64,000 nucleotides of DNA, taken from the NCBI RefSeq assembly GCF_009177095.1, contig NZ_AP021861.1, positions 2,338,501 through 2,402,500 of the forward strand. The letters are read 5' to 3'. Source of the stretch: Lacipirellula parvula. Lineage in GTDB: Bacteria; Planctomycetota; Planctomycetia; Pirellulales; Lacipirellulaceae. Position 1 is the stretch's first letter; every line of letters begins with the position of its first letter. Positions 36,282 to 45,212 of the stretch are shown here, piece after piece. Below the pieces are notes generated by a model. That model did no database searches. It had not been told where the DNA came from and worked only from the letters and a program-made list of their open reading frames with translations. The position numbers were made by a program, and so were the translations under genes.

Positions 36282-36776
36282 TTAGCGATCATCTTTAAGA
36301 TGAGCCGCTTGCAACTTTAGCACGCACGCTGCCGCAAGCATCACCATGCTGCCGATCCATACGTAATAGCCAAAACGCATGCCACCAAATATATAAATGG
36401 AGGCCAGCGGTATCGCGAGAAAAAGCATCGCCAATGCTCGCGACGGCCCCGCGGTGAAGTAGAGAAACACTGCGAGCAGCCAAGCGACGTTCGCAAAAGC
36501 GCAGATAAACGGCGGGATTGCCCCTGCATGCTTTGCTTCGTTGTTGGCGAAAGGCGTCAGGGCAATAAATAACGCTTTGTAGCCCGGAATGTCCTCGCTT
36601 TCGTGCGTGCGTCCAGACGTGATCGTAAAAGCGGGCAGGAAGAACGACAACGTGAAAACGCCGGCACTTAATAAGACGAGACGATTCGCTGGTTGCAACA
36701 TACAAATACTGCCCGTTAGAGAGATGGGGCGGTAATTTCTCGCTGACTTTACTTTCAGATTGTACTCTGCGTTCAC
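36282..36776 (-). CDS. Four-helix membrane protein
   Basis: This is a 164-residue protein from a GTG at 36774-36776 that overlaps the stop of the upstream gene; an internal ATG (codon 26, MLQPANRLVLLSAGVF) is an equally plausible start. Helices lie near residues 32-50, 88-106, 112-132 and 135-155. Family not recognised. It is the last gene of a leftward operon of small membrane proteins. Confidence 0.6.
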   Translation of the reverse strand: MNAEYNLKVKSARNYRPISLTGSICMLQPANRLVLLSAGVFTLSFFLPAFTITSGRTHESEDIPGYKALFIALTPFANNEAKHAGAIPPFICAFANVAWLLAVFLYFTAGPSRALAMLFLAIPLASIYIFGGMRFGYYVWIGSMVMLAAACVLKLQAAHLKDDR

Positions 36777-37210
36777 AAAGTCACCGCCATCCCCAGTAAC
36801 GCAGCGACGACGCTCATCCCCACCAACGCCGACCGCAGCGTGAACTGGCGGCCGATGCGAATCGCTGCGACGGTGGCGAGTGCGAAGACGAGGGCGGGAT
36901 ACCAGAGTGGAAGCATAACGCCAATTCCGATGTTTGCGAAATGTCCCTGTTCTGAGATCAAATCACTCAAAAGTCGCCTGTTTTCAGGGGAAGGGATTTT
37001 TGTTTGAAAATTCACTCTCCACGGCTCGTCCTTAACTTTAAACCGACAAGCAAATAAATAACCGGACTCCGTTTCCAAGGAATTTGCGACCGAGGTTTGA
37101 CGCAGGTACAGATAGAAAACGTTCCAGTGGCTTATCGGCCACAACGTCAAGCAGCCCACGCTCGCCGCGAGGCAAATCGCTGCTAAGGTGTAGCGCATGA
37201 GTCTGACCAT
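36773..37210 (-). CDS. MLKA-family membrane protein copy 2
   Basis: This is a 145-residue protein from the ATG at 37208-37210 (MVRLMRYTLAAICLAAS); a longer start at 37234 would overlap the upstream gene. Same layout as the copies at 21874 and 37221: N-terminal helix, variable extracytoplasmic part, then WYPALVFALATVAAIRIGRQFTLRSALVG. The C-terminal 45 residues are almost identical with those of copy 1. Function unknown. Confidence 0.7.
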   Translation of the reverse strand: MVRLMRYTLAAICLAASVGCLTLWPISHWNVFYLYLRQTSVANSLETESGYLFACRFKVKDEPWRVNFQTKIPSPENRRLLSDLISEQGHFANIGIGVMLPLWYPALVFALATVAAIRIGRQFTLRSALVGMSVVAALLGMAVTL

Positions 37211-37220
37211 GTAGGCATTC

Positions 37221-37649
37221 CTATAAGGCCACAATCATCCCCAACAACGCGGCGACGACGCTCATGCCCACCAACGCCGACCGCAGTGAGAATCGTTTAA
37301 TTCGGACTATCGCGACCGCACCGAAAGCACCGCTCAAAGCGGAAGGAAGCCAAAGTGGAATGCTAAACCCACCTTCGTAAATCTCAAGTCGCGGCGGCCA
37401 AAGTCTGGGAGGCGGGAGTCGCGAATCAAGTGGATATGACTCGTAGCGCCAGTGCGTGACTTTTCCCGGGGGGATAAAGGAAGCGCTAAGCTGGCCGCGC
37501 GATATGGTGACACAGAGTGGCTGTGGGCTCACGGGGATCGCGCCGAAGGCCTCAAATCGCACGTTCATGCTCCGCCACCACAACGCCAAGCAGCCCACGC
37601 TCGCCGCAAGGCAAATCGCCGCCAAGGTGTAGCGGATGGCTTTGAGCAT
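37221..37649 (-). CDS. MLKA-family membrane protein copy 3
   Basis: This is a 142-residue protein. MLKAIRYTLAAICLAASVGC is nearly identical with copy 1, and the C-terminus reads RFSLRSALVGMSVVAALLG. The middle portion is unrelated to the other copies, so variable central parts are carried between constant ends. It lies 13 bp after the 214-residue gene in the same operon. Confidence 0.7.
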   Translation of the reverse strand: MLKAIRYTLAAICLAASVGCLALWWRSMNVRFEAFGAIPVSPQPLCVTISRGQLSASFIPPGKVTHWRYESYPLDSRLPPPRLWPPRLEIYEGGFSIPLWLPSALSGAFGAVAIVRIKRFSLRSALVGMSVVAALLGMIVAL

Positions 37650-37661
37650 GCTGAAGTCGAG

Positions 37662-38306
37662 TTAGTTAGCGTTCTGCGGCGTAGGCGGGCCCGGAAGGTA
37701 GGGAAGCGATTCGACGGGCTCACCGTATTGAACTTGGGGCGGGGCAGCCGTAGGGGCGACAAGCGGCGGAGCGGACGCCATATTCAGAAGAGTCTTCGCG
37801 ACCACTTCTGGCGCTTGCCCATTTCGAATGAGCCAAGTTTGTCCTGTCGTCGAATCAACGACGTAGCAGCCAGTCCCGTTCGGCGAACCGTAGGCCGAGA
37901 CTTGGAAGCGACCGACCGGATTCGCGGAGGCACTTGGCCGCGTGGCTCCACTACCTGCGCGATGTTGCTCGTAAACGGTTATCGTGCGCCCTTCACTGTC
38001 GAGAACTTGTCTCGGAACAGTGACTACGTCGCCCGTAAGGGTAGAAGTTTCGGCGTCGGAGTCGGCAACGGCCGTGGCGCCGTCGTTCGGGGTAAACGCA
38101 GGTGCGTCAGTCGCCGGAGTCGGCGCGGCCGCTTCCATCTGCCGCAACAGACGACCACGCAGCACGCCTTCGCCTCTGCGAATCGGTCGCTCCGCGCCGG
38201 CTGCGGGCGCGGAGGATTCTTGTCCCACCGCTTCGCGGCTCCAATCGACGCCCGACGCGGCCCAACCAACAACGACGCCAATGGCTAACAGATAGAGAGG
38301 TTTCAT
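37662..38306 (-). CDS. Secreted or anchored hypothetical protein
   Basis: This is a 214-residue protein. An N-terminal signal/anchor helix (MKPLYLLAIGVVVGWAASG) precedes a low-complexity Ala/Pro linker, then a compact domain (RFQVSAYGSPNGTGCYVVDSTTGQTWLI) and a Pro-rich tail. The compact segment resembles short planctomycete domains with a G-x-Y-V-D-T-x-T-G-x-T-W pattern. First gene of the leftward operon of small membrane proteins. Confidence 0.65.
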   Translation of the reverse strand: MKPLYLLAIGVVVGWAASGVDWSREAVGQESSAPAAGAERPIRRGEGVLRGRLLRQMEAAAPTPATDAPAFTPNDGATAVADSDAETSTLTGDVVTVPRQVLDSEGRTITVYEQHRAGSGATRPSASANPVGRFQVSAYGSPNGTGCYVVDSTTGQTWLIRNGQAPEVVAKTLLNMASAPPLVAPTAAPPQVQYGEPVESLPYLPGPPTPQNAN

Positions 38307-38416
38307 GGGGAAGCTCCGGGGGAAGAGTGGATTTGGCAGGAAGCCATTATAGCGGATCGGGTTGTTGGCTTGGGGCCGGTTGGAGTGGGTATTGAAGCTT
38401 CGCTTCGGGGTTGCGA

Positions 38417-38451
38417 GCCCCGCATCATTTCATTGAGTGCGGGGCATTTTT
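38417..38451 (+). other. Hairpin repeat, copy 2
   Basis: Stem GCCCCGCA/TGCGGGGC (38417-38424, 38438-38445) followed by ATTTTTG on the plus strand. It is nearly the same as the unit at 33296, with the same TTGCGA lead-in, and likewise lies just past a minus-strand stop codon (38457). Confidence 0.5.
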
Positions 38452-38456
38452 GTGCA

Positions 38457-38879
38457 CTACGGGGTCACGGCCAGTGCCAGTAGAGCCCCCAGCATTGCGG
38501 TAGCGATGAGTATCGCGCGGAGTGAAAAGCGGTATTGCAACCATGGCAAGGCGGCTACGAGAGACGGCGCCGTGGCAAGGGCGGCCCCAATCACCAACGT
38601 CGGCCCCGAAATATTCCATGAGCCGTTGGAATACATGTTGTAGCGGAAGCCACGGCGGCTGATTTGACCGGCCCACTGCGGGCGGTACGCAACGCGGGGC
38701 TGCCACGACAGCCAGATTTTTCCGTCGCTGACGCCAATATCAGTTGGACCGGGACCGCCGCGCTGCCACAGTGACGACCTGCCGCCGCGATACTGGAGCG
38801 TTAAGCAGCCGGCGACAATTGCCAGCGTCAATATCGCGAACGCTATCGACCACGCGATCCTGAATTTGCGGAATCTCAT
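38457..38879 (-). CDS. Small membrane protein with C-terminal FSLRAIL helix
   Basis: This is a 140-residue protein. An N-terminal helix (IAWSIAFAILTLAIVAGCL) and two C-terminal helices, the last starting YRFSLRAILIATAMLGALL, surround a polar part with Trp/Gly. The architecture matches the MLKA proteins nearby, though the sequence differs. Function unknown. Confidence 0.65.
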   Translation of the reverse strand: MRFRKFRIAWSIAFAILTLAIVAGCLTLQYRGGRSSLWQRGGPGPTDIGVSDGKIWLSWQPRVAYRPQWAGQISRRGFRYNMYSNGSWNISGPTLVIGAALATAPSLVAALPWLQYRFSLRAILIATAMLGALLALAVTP

Positions 38880-38964
38880 TCAGCCGCCCTTTCGCAACCG
38901 CGTCAGACCAGCGGTGAGTCGCGACACGGGACGGCAGAGTCCGGACGCCGCGTCGCAGTGGGCA

Positions 38965-39426
38965 CTACTTTTCCGGAATCTTTCGCGGCGTGAACATCGA
39001 GAACAGAGCCGCAGCGATCAGCGACGGCAAAATCATCGTGGCAATTTGTAAGCAGAATGCGTACGCCTTGAAGCGTTTGTACTCATCAATGCCTGCGTAG
39101 AGCGGCCCGTCGTGAACTGTTCGCCACACAGGCTCCGCCACGAAACTCACGAACGGTTCGGGAAGCGATTGAGATTGATAGCCGTAGTGCAGCGCGAATA
39201 GGAGCAAGAACGTAAAACCGACGCCGACGAGAAAGCTGAGCCAGAGCGGGCGGGCCGCAGGCGATGCGACTGACCACTGCATTGCAAAGACGACGACGCC
39301 GATCGCCAACGTCGCCACCGGAAAGACCCAAGAGACGGACGGCGCCGCCACAGGGCCCAAGAACAGGGCGGCGACGGCCGTGAAGGCTAGGAGGCTCCGC
39401 ACGCTGAATCCGGCTTGCTGGCTCAT
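38965..39426 (-). CDS. Small membrane protein with N-terminal FSVRSLL helix
   Basis: This is a 153-residue protein with four helices; the first is GFSVRSLLAFTAVAALFLG, the same F-S-x-R-x-LL signature that ends the neighbours. A loop with Trp/Pro (SFVAEPVWRTVHDGP) lies between helices 3 and 4. Function unknown. The signature is widespread in planctomycete membrane proteins. Confidence 0.65.
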   Translation of the reverse strand: MSQQAGFSVRSLLAFTAVAALFLGPVAAPSVSWVFPVATLAIGVVVFAMQWSVASPAARPLWLSFLVGVGFTFLLLFALHYGYQSQSLPEPFVSFVAEPVWRTVHDGPLYAGIDEYKRFKAYAFCLQIATMILPSLIAAALFSMFTPRKIPEK

Positions 39427-39594
39427 GCCGCCGATTCTACGGTCGCTGCGTCGCGGTCGCCACTATTGCCGCGCCGCTGCCGCTCATCGGCTAAGCGGTG
39501 ACGACGAGATTCCAAAGGCCTCTGGTTTTTCGCCAGGAATTGGCAATACCGGCGAAGACTGATTGCGAGTTAGCGTAGCATGTGGCGGCTACCG

Positions 39595-40260
39595 CTAATT
39601 TCGTTGCTGGGTTCCATACCGCGGCGGATCGGCGATCAACTGTTGGCCGCGGTACTCAACGGGAACTGCGGTTGGGCGTACCGTTGACGGCGCGGGGAAG
39701 GGCGTCGCCCATGCTGCGGGGCTTATTTTCATTTCCAATCGCGGCGCCTTGCTGACGGTATTCGCCACGGTGAGCACGACGGGCTTCTCTTCCGTTCCGA
39801 CAAGCGTCAGCAAGGATGACTTGGAATCGAACGCGATCTCATTGGCGGTCGCCTTCGCGCCGTTCGGCAGCGTCAGCGAGCAGTTCGCGCACTTGAGCGT
39901 GGTTCCGCCGCCAGGGTCGCTCTGCGTCGCGGCGTTGTCGCAAATGAGATACGCTGCGGGTTCGCTGCCGCGACGCTCCGGCTTGTTGCCGAATTTGATT
40001 TCGAACGACGAGGCCTTCAGCACGACGCAGACCTTGCCTGCGGCAATGTTCGTGGCAGCTGACGACTCTTGATACTGCGGCGCTTCAGTCCACGTATTGG
40101 CCTGCGGCGGCACATAAGACTCTTCAGTCACGTCGACGGCAATGGGAGGCGATTCCTCGATCACGGCCTGCGCGACGGGCGTCAGCGTTTGCACTTCGTC
40201 AGCAAGGACCGGCGCCGTTTGAATCGCCAGGGCGATCACCAGAGAGAGGGCAACTCGCAT
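39595..40260 (-). CDS. Secreted hypothetical protein
   Basis: This is a 221-residue protein with signal peptide MRVALSLVIALAIQTAPVLA. The mature part shows a region reminiscent of LptA/OstA-like beta strands (FEIKFGNKPERRG, LKCANCSLTLPNGAKATANEIAFDSKSSLLTLVG): short repeated strands describing a substance then a value. A Cys pair (LKCANCS) occurs. An LptA-like fold would suggest lipid transport, but this is only a pattern impression. Confidence 0.55.
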   Translation of the reverse strand: MRVALSLVIALAIQTAPVLADEVQTLTPVAQAVIEESPPIAVDVTEESYVPPQANTWTEAPQYQESSAATNIAAGKVCVVLKASSFEIKFGNKPERRGSEPAAYLICDNAATQSDPGGGTTLKCANCSLTLPNGAKATANEIAFDSKSSLLTLVGTEEKPVVLTVANTVSKAPRLEMKISPAAWATPFPAPSTVRPTAVPVEYRGQQLIADPPRYGTQQRN

Positions 40261-40408
40261 GCTTCGGCCTCCGTTCGGCGGGTAGACTCAAAACGCGGAG
40301 GCATTGTAGCAGATTTGCCCGCGAATTCGTCACGCCAAAATCGGCCGCTTGCGCATGCAGTCGCCATCTCCTGTGACCCTGCTTGGCCTGATTCTCCTTC
40401 GCTGATAG

Positions 40409-40930
40409 CTAGACGCCAATCTCCGCCAAGATCGAGCCTGCTGCGGAGCGATCTGAATACGCCATCAGGTATTGGAGGTAGTGGGGGCGCTTTACCGCCG
40501 GCATCTCCGAGGGCAAGCTGTCGGCGAGTTGGATCAGTTTCGCCGCAGCGTCGCGGTCGATGCGGGCGAGCGCCTCGGCGGCGATTGCTGCGGCGGCCGC
40601 AAAGTCGCCGTTTTCAAAGCTGCGGGTTGCCAGCACGTCGGCTTCGCCGAAGCAGTTGCGAGCCACATGGATCGCGTTGCGAATTTCGGAGCGGAGCGGC
40701 GTGCCGCCGGGGAAGCGGAGGGCGAGTTGCTCGGCGGAGTGGAGCGCCGCGCGGACCTCGCGCAGGCCGAAGACAAAGGTCTCAGTGCCGTTAGCAGCGG
40801 CGACGTCAACGCTTGGCGCCATGTTGAGCGTCTTGTCGACGTTCATAATGCCGGCCGCGCGGCCAGCGATCACGCCGAGACGGATCTTCAACTGTTCAAC
40901 GTTGACCGTGGTCATTTCGCGGGTAGCCAT
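40409..40930 (-). CDS. Hypothetical helical protein
   Basis: This is a 173-residue protein, all helical with repeated Ala-rich helices (GDFAAAAAIAAEALARIDRDAAAKLIQLADSL) that resemble TPR-like pairs. It has no signal peptide. ATG alternatives occur at codons 1, 6 and 29. No family recognised. Confidence 0.5.
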   Translation of the reverse strand: MATREMTTVNVEQLKIRLGVIAGRAAGIMNVDKTLNMAPSVDVAAANGTETFVFGLREVRAALHSAEQLALRFPGGTPLRSEIRNAIHVARNCFGEADVLATRSFENGDFAAAAAIAAEALARIDRDAAAKLIQLADSLPSEMPAVKRPHYLQYLMAYSDRSAAGSILAEIGV

Positions 40931-41192
40931 GCCGAACGTCAGCCGGGGTCGTGGGGGAGGGCGAACTACGCCTACCCATCGACTGCCGCTGCGGTAAACC
41001 TCGCGGATTGGCGAAGGATTTCGCCTTCTAACGGTTGTGCGGACGGGAGGCGTGCCAATTGCCCGCCGGCGCCTCGCGCTTGCTACCCCGCCGTGCGCCC
41101 GGTAAAAACGCAGTCAACTGGTCCTCGCGGGCTGGCTGAAAGCTCGAAATGATCAATTCGCCGCCAGGCGGCTTTTGGGAAGGACGGCAGGG

Positions 41193-41534
41193 ATGTCTGT
41201 CATTGCGAAAACGGTGCTGCTGCTCACCGCGTCGAACATCTTCATGACGTTCGCGTGGTATGGCCATTTGAAGAATCTGGCAACCAAGCCGTGGTACGTT
41301 GCCGCGCTGGTGAGTTGGGGAATCGCCCTGTTCGAGTACCTGCTGCAGGTGCCGGCCAACCGGATTGGGCACACGCAACTCGAAATTGGCCAACTGAAAA
41401 TCATGCAGGAGGCGATTACGCTGGCGGTGTTCGTGCCGTTTGCGATCTTCTACATGAAGGAGCCGGTACGTTTAAATTATCTGTGGGCGGGCCTCTGTTT
41501 GTGCGGAGCGGTCTATTTTGTATTTCGTAAGTAG
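41193..41534 (+). CDS. DUF486 / DMT-like membrane protein
   Basis: This is a 113-residue protein from the ATG at 41193, preceded by GGACGGCAGGG; an earlier in-frame start adds six residues without a site. Four helices and the segments NIFMTFAWYGHL, SWGIALFEYLLQVPANRIGH and YLWAGLCLCGAVYFVFR match DUF486, a small drug/metabolite-transporter-like family. Its end overlaps the next gene by 17 bp. Confidence 0.85.
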   Translation: MSVIAKTVLLLTASNIFMTFAWYGHLKNLATKPWYVAALVSWGIALFEYLLQVPANRIGHTQLEIGQLKIMQEAITLAVFVPFAIFYMKEPVRLNYLWAGLCLCGAVYFVFRK

Positions 41535-43263
41535 CAGTGTCGTTCGCTGGTCAGTGCGTGGCTTGTTCGGTCAGCGAGCACTTGGAGCCGGCACGCTCTT
41601 TCTGGTTGCGTGCTTGATCATCGGCTGCGGTCAGGCCACAGCGGCTGACGCTCAGCAGCGGCTAGTTATCGGCCGCGTCTGGACCGGCGTCGCCGCGCAG
41701 CCGTGGGCCGAGGCGGTGGCCATCGACGGTGATCGGATTGCCTTCGTCGGTAGTCGCGTCGACGCCGCGGCCAAGTTGCAACCTAACGCGCCAGTGATCG
41801 ACGCGGGCGACGGGCTCGTCGTGCCGGGGATGATCGACGCCCACATCCACCTCATCGACGGCGGGCTCCACCTTACCTCGGTGCAACTCCGCGACGCGGC
41901 CACACGCGAGGAGTTCGTCAAACGCATCGCCGAGTTCGCGCAGCGGGAGCGACGCCCCGGCGCCTGGATCACCGGCGGCGATTGGGATCACACCGTTTGG
42001 GGCGGCGAGATGCCCGACCGGGAGTGGATCGACGCCGTCACGCCTGAGACGCCCGTGTGGATCTCGCGACTCGATGGCCACATGGCGCTCGCCAACAGCG
42101 CGGCAATGCGAGCGGCTGGCGTCGGCGACGACGTGCGAGACGTGGCCGGCGGCGAGATCGTCCGCGATGCGCAGGGCCGGCCGACGGGCGTGTTCAAAGA
42201 CAACGCGATGTCGCTCATCGACCGCGCGGCGCCGCCGACGTCGCAGGGCGAACGCCTTGAAGCGGCCGTCGCGGCGATGGCGTACCTCAACGCGCAGGGG
42301 GTGACGGCGGTCCACGACATGGGAACGTGGCGCGACCTTGAAGTCTTTCGCTTGGCTCACAAACAGGGGCTGCTCAACGTTCGCGTCTATTCCTGCACGC
42401 CGCTCGGGCAGTGGGAGAAGCTCGCTGCGGAAGTGAAGCGGGCCGGCCGCGGCGACGAGTGGCTGCAAATCGGCGGGCTGAAGGGGTACGTCGACGGTTC
42501 GCTCGGTTCGCACACGGCCGCGTTCTTGGCGGCGTTCAACGACGCGCCCAAGGACAGCGGGCTGCTGGTGAACACGGTCGAGGATCTCGAAGAGTGGACC
42601 GCCGGCGCCGATCGGGCCGGCTTGCAAGTCGCCGTCCACGCGATTGGCGATCGGGCGATTCGGTTGCAACTCGACGTCTTCGAGCGCGTCGCCCAGCGCA
42701 ACGGCGACCGGGACCGGCGGTTTCGCATCGAACATTCGCAGCACATCGACCCGGCTGATATCCCGCGCTATGGCAAGCTCGGCGTGATTGCCAGTATGCA
42801 GCCGTACCACGCGATCGACGATGGCCGTTGGGCCGAGCGAGTTATTGGCGCCCGCCGCAGCGAGACGTCTTACGCCTTCCGCTCGCTGCTCGATACGGGA
42901 GGCCGTCTGGCGTTCGGCAGCGATTGGTACGTGGCCCCGGCGACGCCGCTCGAAGGGATCGACGCCGCGGTCAATCGGCGGACGCTCGACGGCAAGCATC
43001 CGGACGGATGGGTGCCGGCGCAGAAGATTTCGCCCAGCGAGGCCCTCCAAGCGTACACCAGCGGCGGGGCCTACGCAGCGTTCCGCGAGCACGATTTGGG
43101 CACGCTCGAAGCGGGCAAACTCGCGGATCTGGTGATCCTCGACCGCAATATCGTCGAGGGAAATCCCAACGAAATCGCCGACGCCCGGGTCGATTTGACA
43201 ATGGCGGGGGGACGCATTGTCTACAAGCGGAAGAACGGGGAGAATAACGAAGCTCGGCCCTGA
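41518..43263 (+). CDS. Amidohydrolase 3 family lipoprotein (YtcJ-like)
   Basis: This is a 581-residue protein. The N-terminus holds a lipobox-like LVACLIIGCGQA, suggesting a lipoprotein; the start at 41518 is a TTG and is uncertain. Metal-centre motifs are in order: DAHIHLIDGG (HxH), ISRLDGHMALANS, GGLKGYVDGSLGSHTAA (carboxylated Lys), HAIGDRAIRLQ, RIEHSQHI, and AFGSDWYVAPA. These define the amidohydrolase_3 group, which hydrolyses cyclic or N-acyl amide bonds in an unknown substrate. It probably acts in the periplasm. The 17-bp overlap with DUF486 suggests cotranscription. Confidence 0.88.
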   Translation: MYFVSSSVVRWSVRGLFGQRALGAGTLFLVACLIIGCGQATAADAQQRLVIGRVWTGVAAQPWAEAVAIDGDRIAFVGSRVDAAAKLQPNAPVIDAGDGLVVPGMIDAHIHLIDGGLHLTSVQLRDAATREEFVKRIAEFAQRERRPGAWITGGDWDHTVWGGEMPDREWIDAVTPETPVWISRLDGHMALANSAAMRAAGVGDDVRDVAGGEIVRDAQGRPTGVFKDNAMSLIDRAAPPTSQGERLEAAVAAMAYLNAQGVTAVHDMGTWRDLEVFRLAHKQGLLNVRVYSCTPLGQWEKLAAEVKRAGRGDEWLQIGGLKGYVDGSLGSHTAAFLAAFNDAPKDSGLLVNTVEDLEEWTAGADRAGLQVAVHAIGDRAIRLQLDVFERVAQRNGDRDRRFRIEHSQHIDPADIPRYGKLGVIASMQPYHAIDDGRWAERVIGARRSETSYAFRSLLDTGGRLAFGSDWYVAPATPLEGIDAAVNRRTLDGKHPDGWVPAQKISPSEALQAYTSGGAYAAFREHDLGTLEAGKLADLVILDRNIVEGNPNEIADARVDLTMAGGRIVYKRKNGENNEARP

Positions 43264-43298
43264 GTTTCGCCCACCGCCATCGCTCCCGCCCCCCCTCC

Positions 43299-45122
43299 AT
43301 GCCGCAAATCACGCTCAACAACGTTACGATTGCTTACACCGGCCACGCACTCCTTGATGGCGTCACCTGCCACATCGAGCCGGGGCAGCACATCGGTTTG
43401 CTCGGCCGCAATGGTTGCGGCAAGACGACTCTCATGCGGATGGTGGCCGGCATGGAGCAGCCTGACCACGGCTCGGTCGACCTTTACCCCGGCACGCGGG
43501 TGGCGTTGTTGCCGCAGGATGTGCCGGAGGGGATTAGCGGCGATGTGCACAGCATCGTTGCCAGCGGCGTGCATGAGCTTGCTGCCAAGCATGAATCAGA
43601 GTGGGAAGAAGAGCAGCGGATCGAACGGACGCTGCGCGACATGCAGCTCGACGGCACGGCCGACTTCCAATCGCTGTCGACCGGCATGAAGCGGCGCGTG
43701 CTGCTCGCCAAGGCGATCGCCGGCGAGGCCGACGTGCTGCTGCTCGACGAACCGACGAACCATCTCGACGTCAGCTCGATCGTGTGGCTCGAAGACTTCC
43801 TCGCGCGCTGGCGGGGGACGCTGCTGTTCGTCACCCACGACCGGGCGTTCCTCACGAAGCTGGCAGAGCGGATTCTCGAAATCGACCGCGGCAAGATCTT
43901 CGACTGGTCGTGCGACTACCCGACGTTCCTCGTTCGCAAGGAAGAGGCCCTCGCTGCGGAGGAGAAGCAGAACGCGCTGTTCGACAAGAAGCTGGCCCAA
44001 GAGGAAGTTTGGATTCGCCAGGGGATCAAGGCTCGCCGCACCCGCAACGAGGGCCGCGTGCGAGCATTGCAGGAACTACGGCGGATCCGCAGCCAACGCC
44101 GAGACGTCGTCGGCAACGTGCAGCTCGACATCGACGACGGCGAGCGGAGCGGCGCGCTCGTGCTGAAGACCGAGGGCGCCTCGTTCGGCTACGGCGACCG
44201 CGTGATCATTCGCGATCTGACCACTTCGATCATGCGCGGCGATAAGGTTGGCATCATCGGGCCGAACGGCGCCGGCAAGTCGACGTTGCTCAAGGGATTG
44301 TTGGGGCAGCTCGCGCCGCTCGACGGTTCGGTGCGGCAAGGGACGAACTTGCAAATTGCCTACTTCGATCAGACTCGCGACCAGCTCGATCCCAATCAAA
44401 CGGCCGAAGACAACGTCGGCGAAGGGAAGTCGAGCATTACGATCGCGGGGAAGACAAAGCACATCATCGGCTATCTGCAGGACTTCTTGTTCACGTCCGA
44501 GCAAGCGCGGCAGCCGATTCGCTTTTTCTCCGGCGGACAGCGGAATCGATTGCTGCTGGCGAAGCTGTTTGCGAAGCCGGCCAACTTGCTGGTGATGGAC
44601 GAACCGACGAACGACCTCGATAGCGAGACGCTTGAGCTGCTCGAGCAGCGGCTCGTCGGCTACGAGGGGACCGTGCTGATGGTGAGCCACGACCGCGCGT
44701 TCCTGAACAACGTCGTTGGCAGCACGCTCGCGTTCGAGGGGGATACGCTCCGCGAGTACGTGGGCGGCTATGATGACTGGCTGCGGCAGAGCCGCGCGAG
44801 CGCATCGCGCGAAGTGACTGCTGCGGCGCAATCCACCGCTAAGTCTGCTGCATCTCCATCAGCAGCGCCGACGGCTGCCGTTGCTGGTGGCGAAAAGAAG
44901 AAGCTGAACTTCAAGGATCAGCGTGAGCTGGAACAGTTGCCGGGAAAGATTGAGAAGCTCGAAGCGAAGCTTGCCAAGATTCATGAAGAGATGGCCAAGC
45001 CTGAGTTCTTCAAACAGGCTGGGGCGACATTGGCGGTGAAGCAGACGGAGGAGCGCGCGGCTTCGACGGAGCTGACGGCGGCGTATGCTCGGTGGGAAGA
45101 ACTGGAAGCGCTGCGCGGTTGA
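43299..45122 (+). CDS. ABC-F family ATPase
   Basis: This is a 607-residue protein with two ABC domains and no membrane segments. Domain 1: Walker A GLLGRNGCGKTTLM, signature SLSTGMKRRVLLAKA, Walker B VLLLDEPTNHLD. Domain 2: GPNGAGKSTLLKG, FFSGGQRNRLLLAKL, LLVMDEPTNDLD. A basic inter-domain linker (about 235-275) and a C-terminal coiled coil (LEQLPGKIEKLEAKLAKIHEEM) match the Uup-type of ABC-F. Such proteins act on ribosomes or on DNA structures. A REP palindrome follows the stop. Confidence 0.93.
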   Translation: MPQITLNNVTIAYTGHALLDGVTCHIEPGQHIGLLGRNGCGKTTLMRMVAGMEQPDHGSVDLYPGTRVALLPQDVPEGISGDVHSIVASGVHELAAKHESEWEEEQRIERTLRDMQLDGTADFQSLSTGMKRRVLLAKAIAGEADVLLLDEPTNHLDVSSIVWLEDFLARWRGTLLFVTHDRAFLTKLAERILEIDRGKIFDWSCDYPTFLVRKEEALAAEEKQNALFDKKLAQEEVWIRQGIKARRTRNEGRVRALQELRRIRSQRRDVVGNVQLDIDDGERSGALVLKTEGASFGYGDRVIIRDLTTSIMRGDKVGIIGPNGAGKSTLLKGLLGQLAPLDGSVRQGTNLQIAYFDQTRDQLDPNQTAEDNVGEGKSSITIAGKTKHIIGYLQDFLFTSEQARQPIRFFSGGQRNRLLLAKLFAKPANLLVMDEPTNDLDSETLELLEQRLVGYEGTVLMVSHDRAFLNNVVGSTLAFEGDTLREYVGGYDDWLRQSRASASREVTAAAQSTAKSAASPSAAPTAAVAGGEKKKLNFKDQRELEQLPGKIEKLEAKLAKIHEEMAKPEFFKQAGATLAVKQTEERAASTELTAAYARWEELEALRG

Positions 45123-45164
45123 GTCATTGCACGCGCGATGAAATCTAACGGCGTGGAGACCGAC

Positions 45165-45183
45165 CCCCGGGCGGAGCCCGGGG
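45165..45183. repeat. REP palindrome (single)
   Basis: CCCCGGGC-GGA-GCCCGGGG at 45165-45183, preceded by GAC and followed by CTAG. It is identical to the unit at 62767, including flanks, and to the right unit of the doublet at 5117. It lies between convergent genes. Confidence 0.7.
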
Positions 45184-45212
45184 CTAGGGGGTGCCGCCAT
45201 TCGGATCGCTTG

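Noticed and set aside
41662-43092. 476-codon frame antisense to the amidohydrolase
   Set aside because: Composition is typical of an antisense shadow (V/R/D/A-rich), while the plus strand carries all metal-site motifs.
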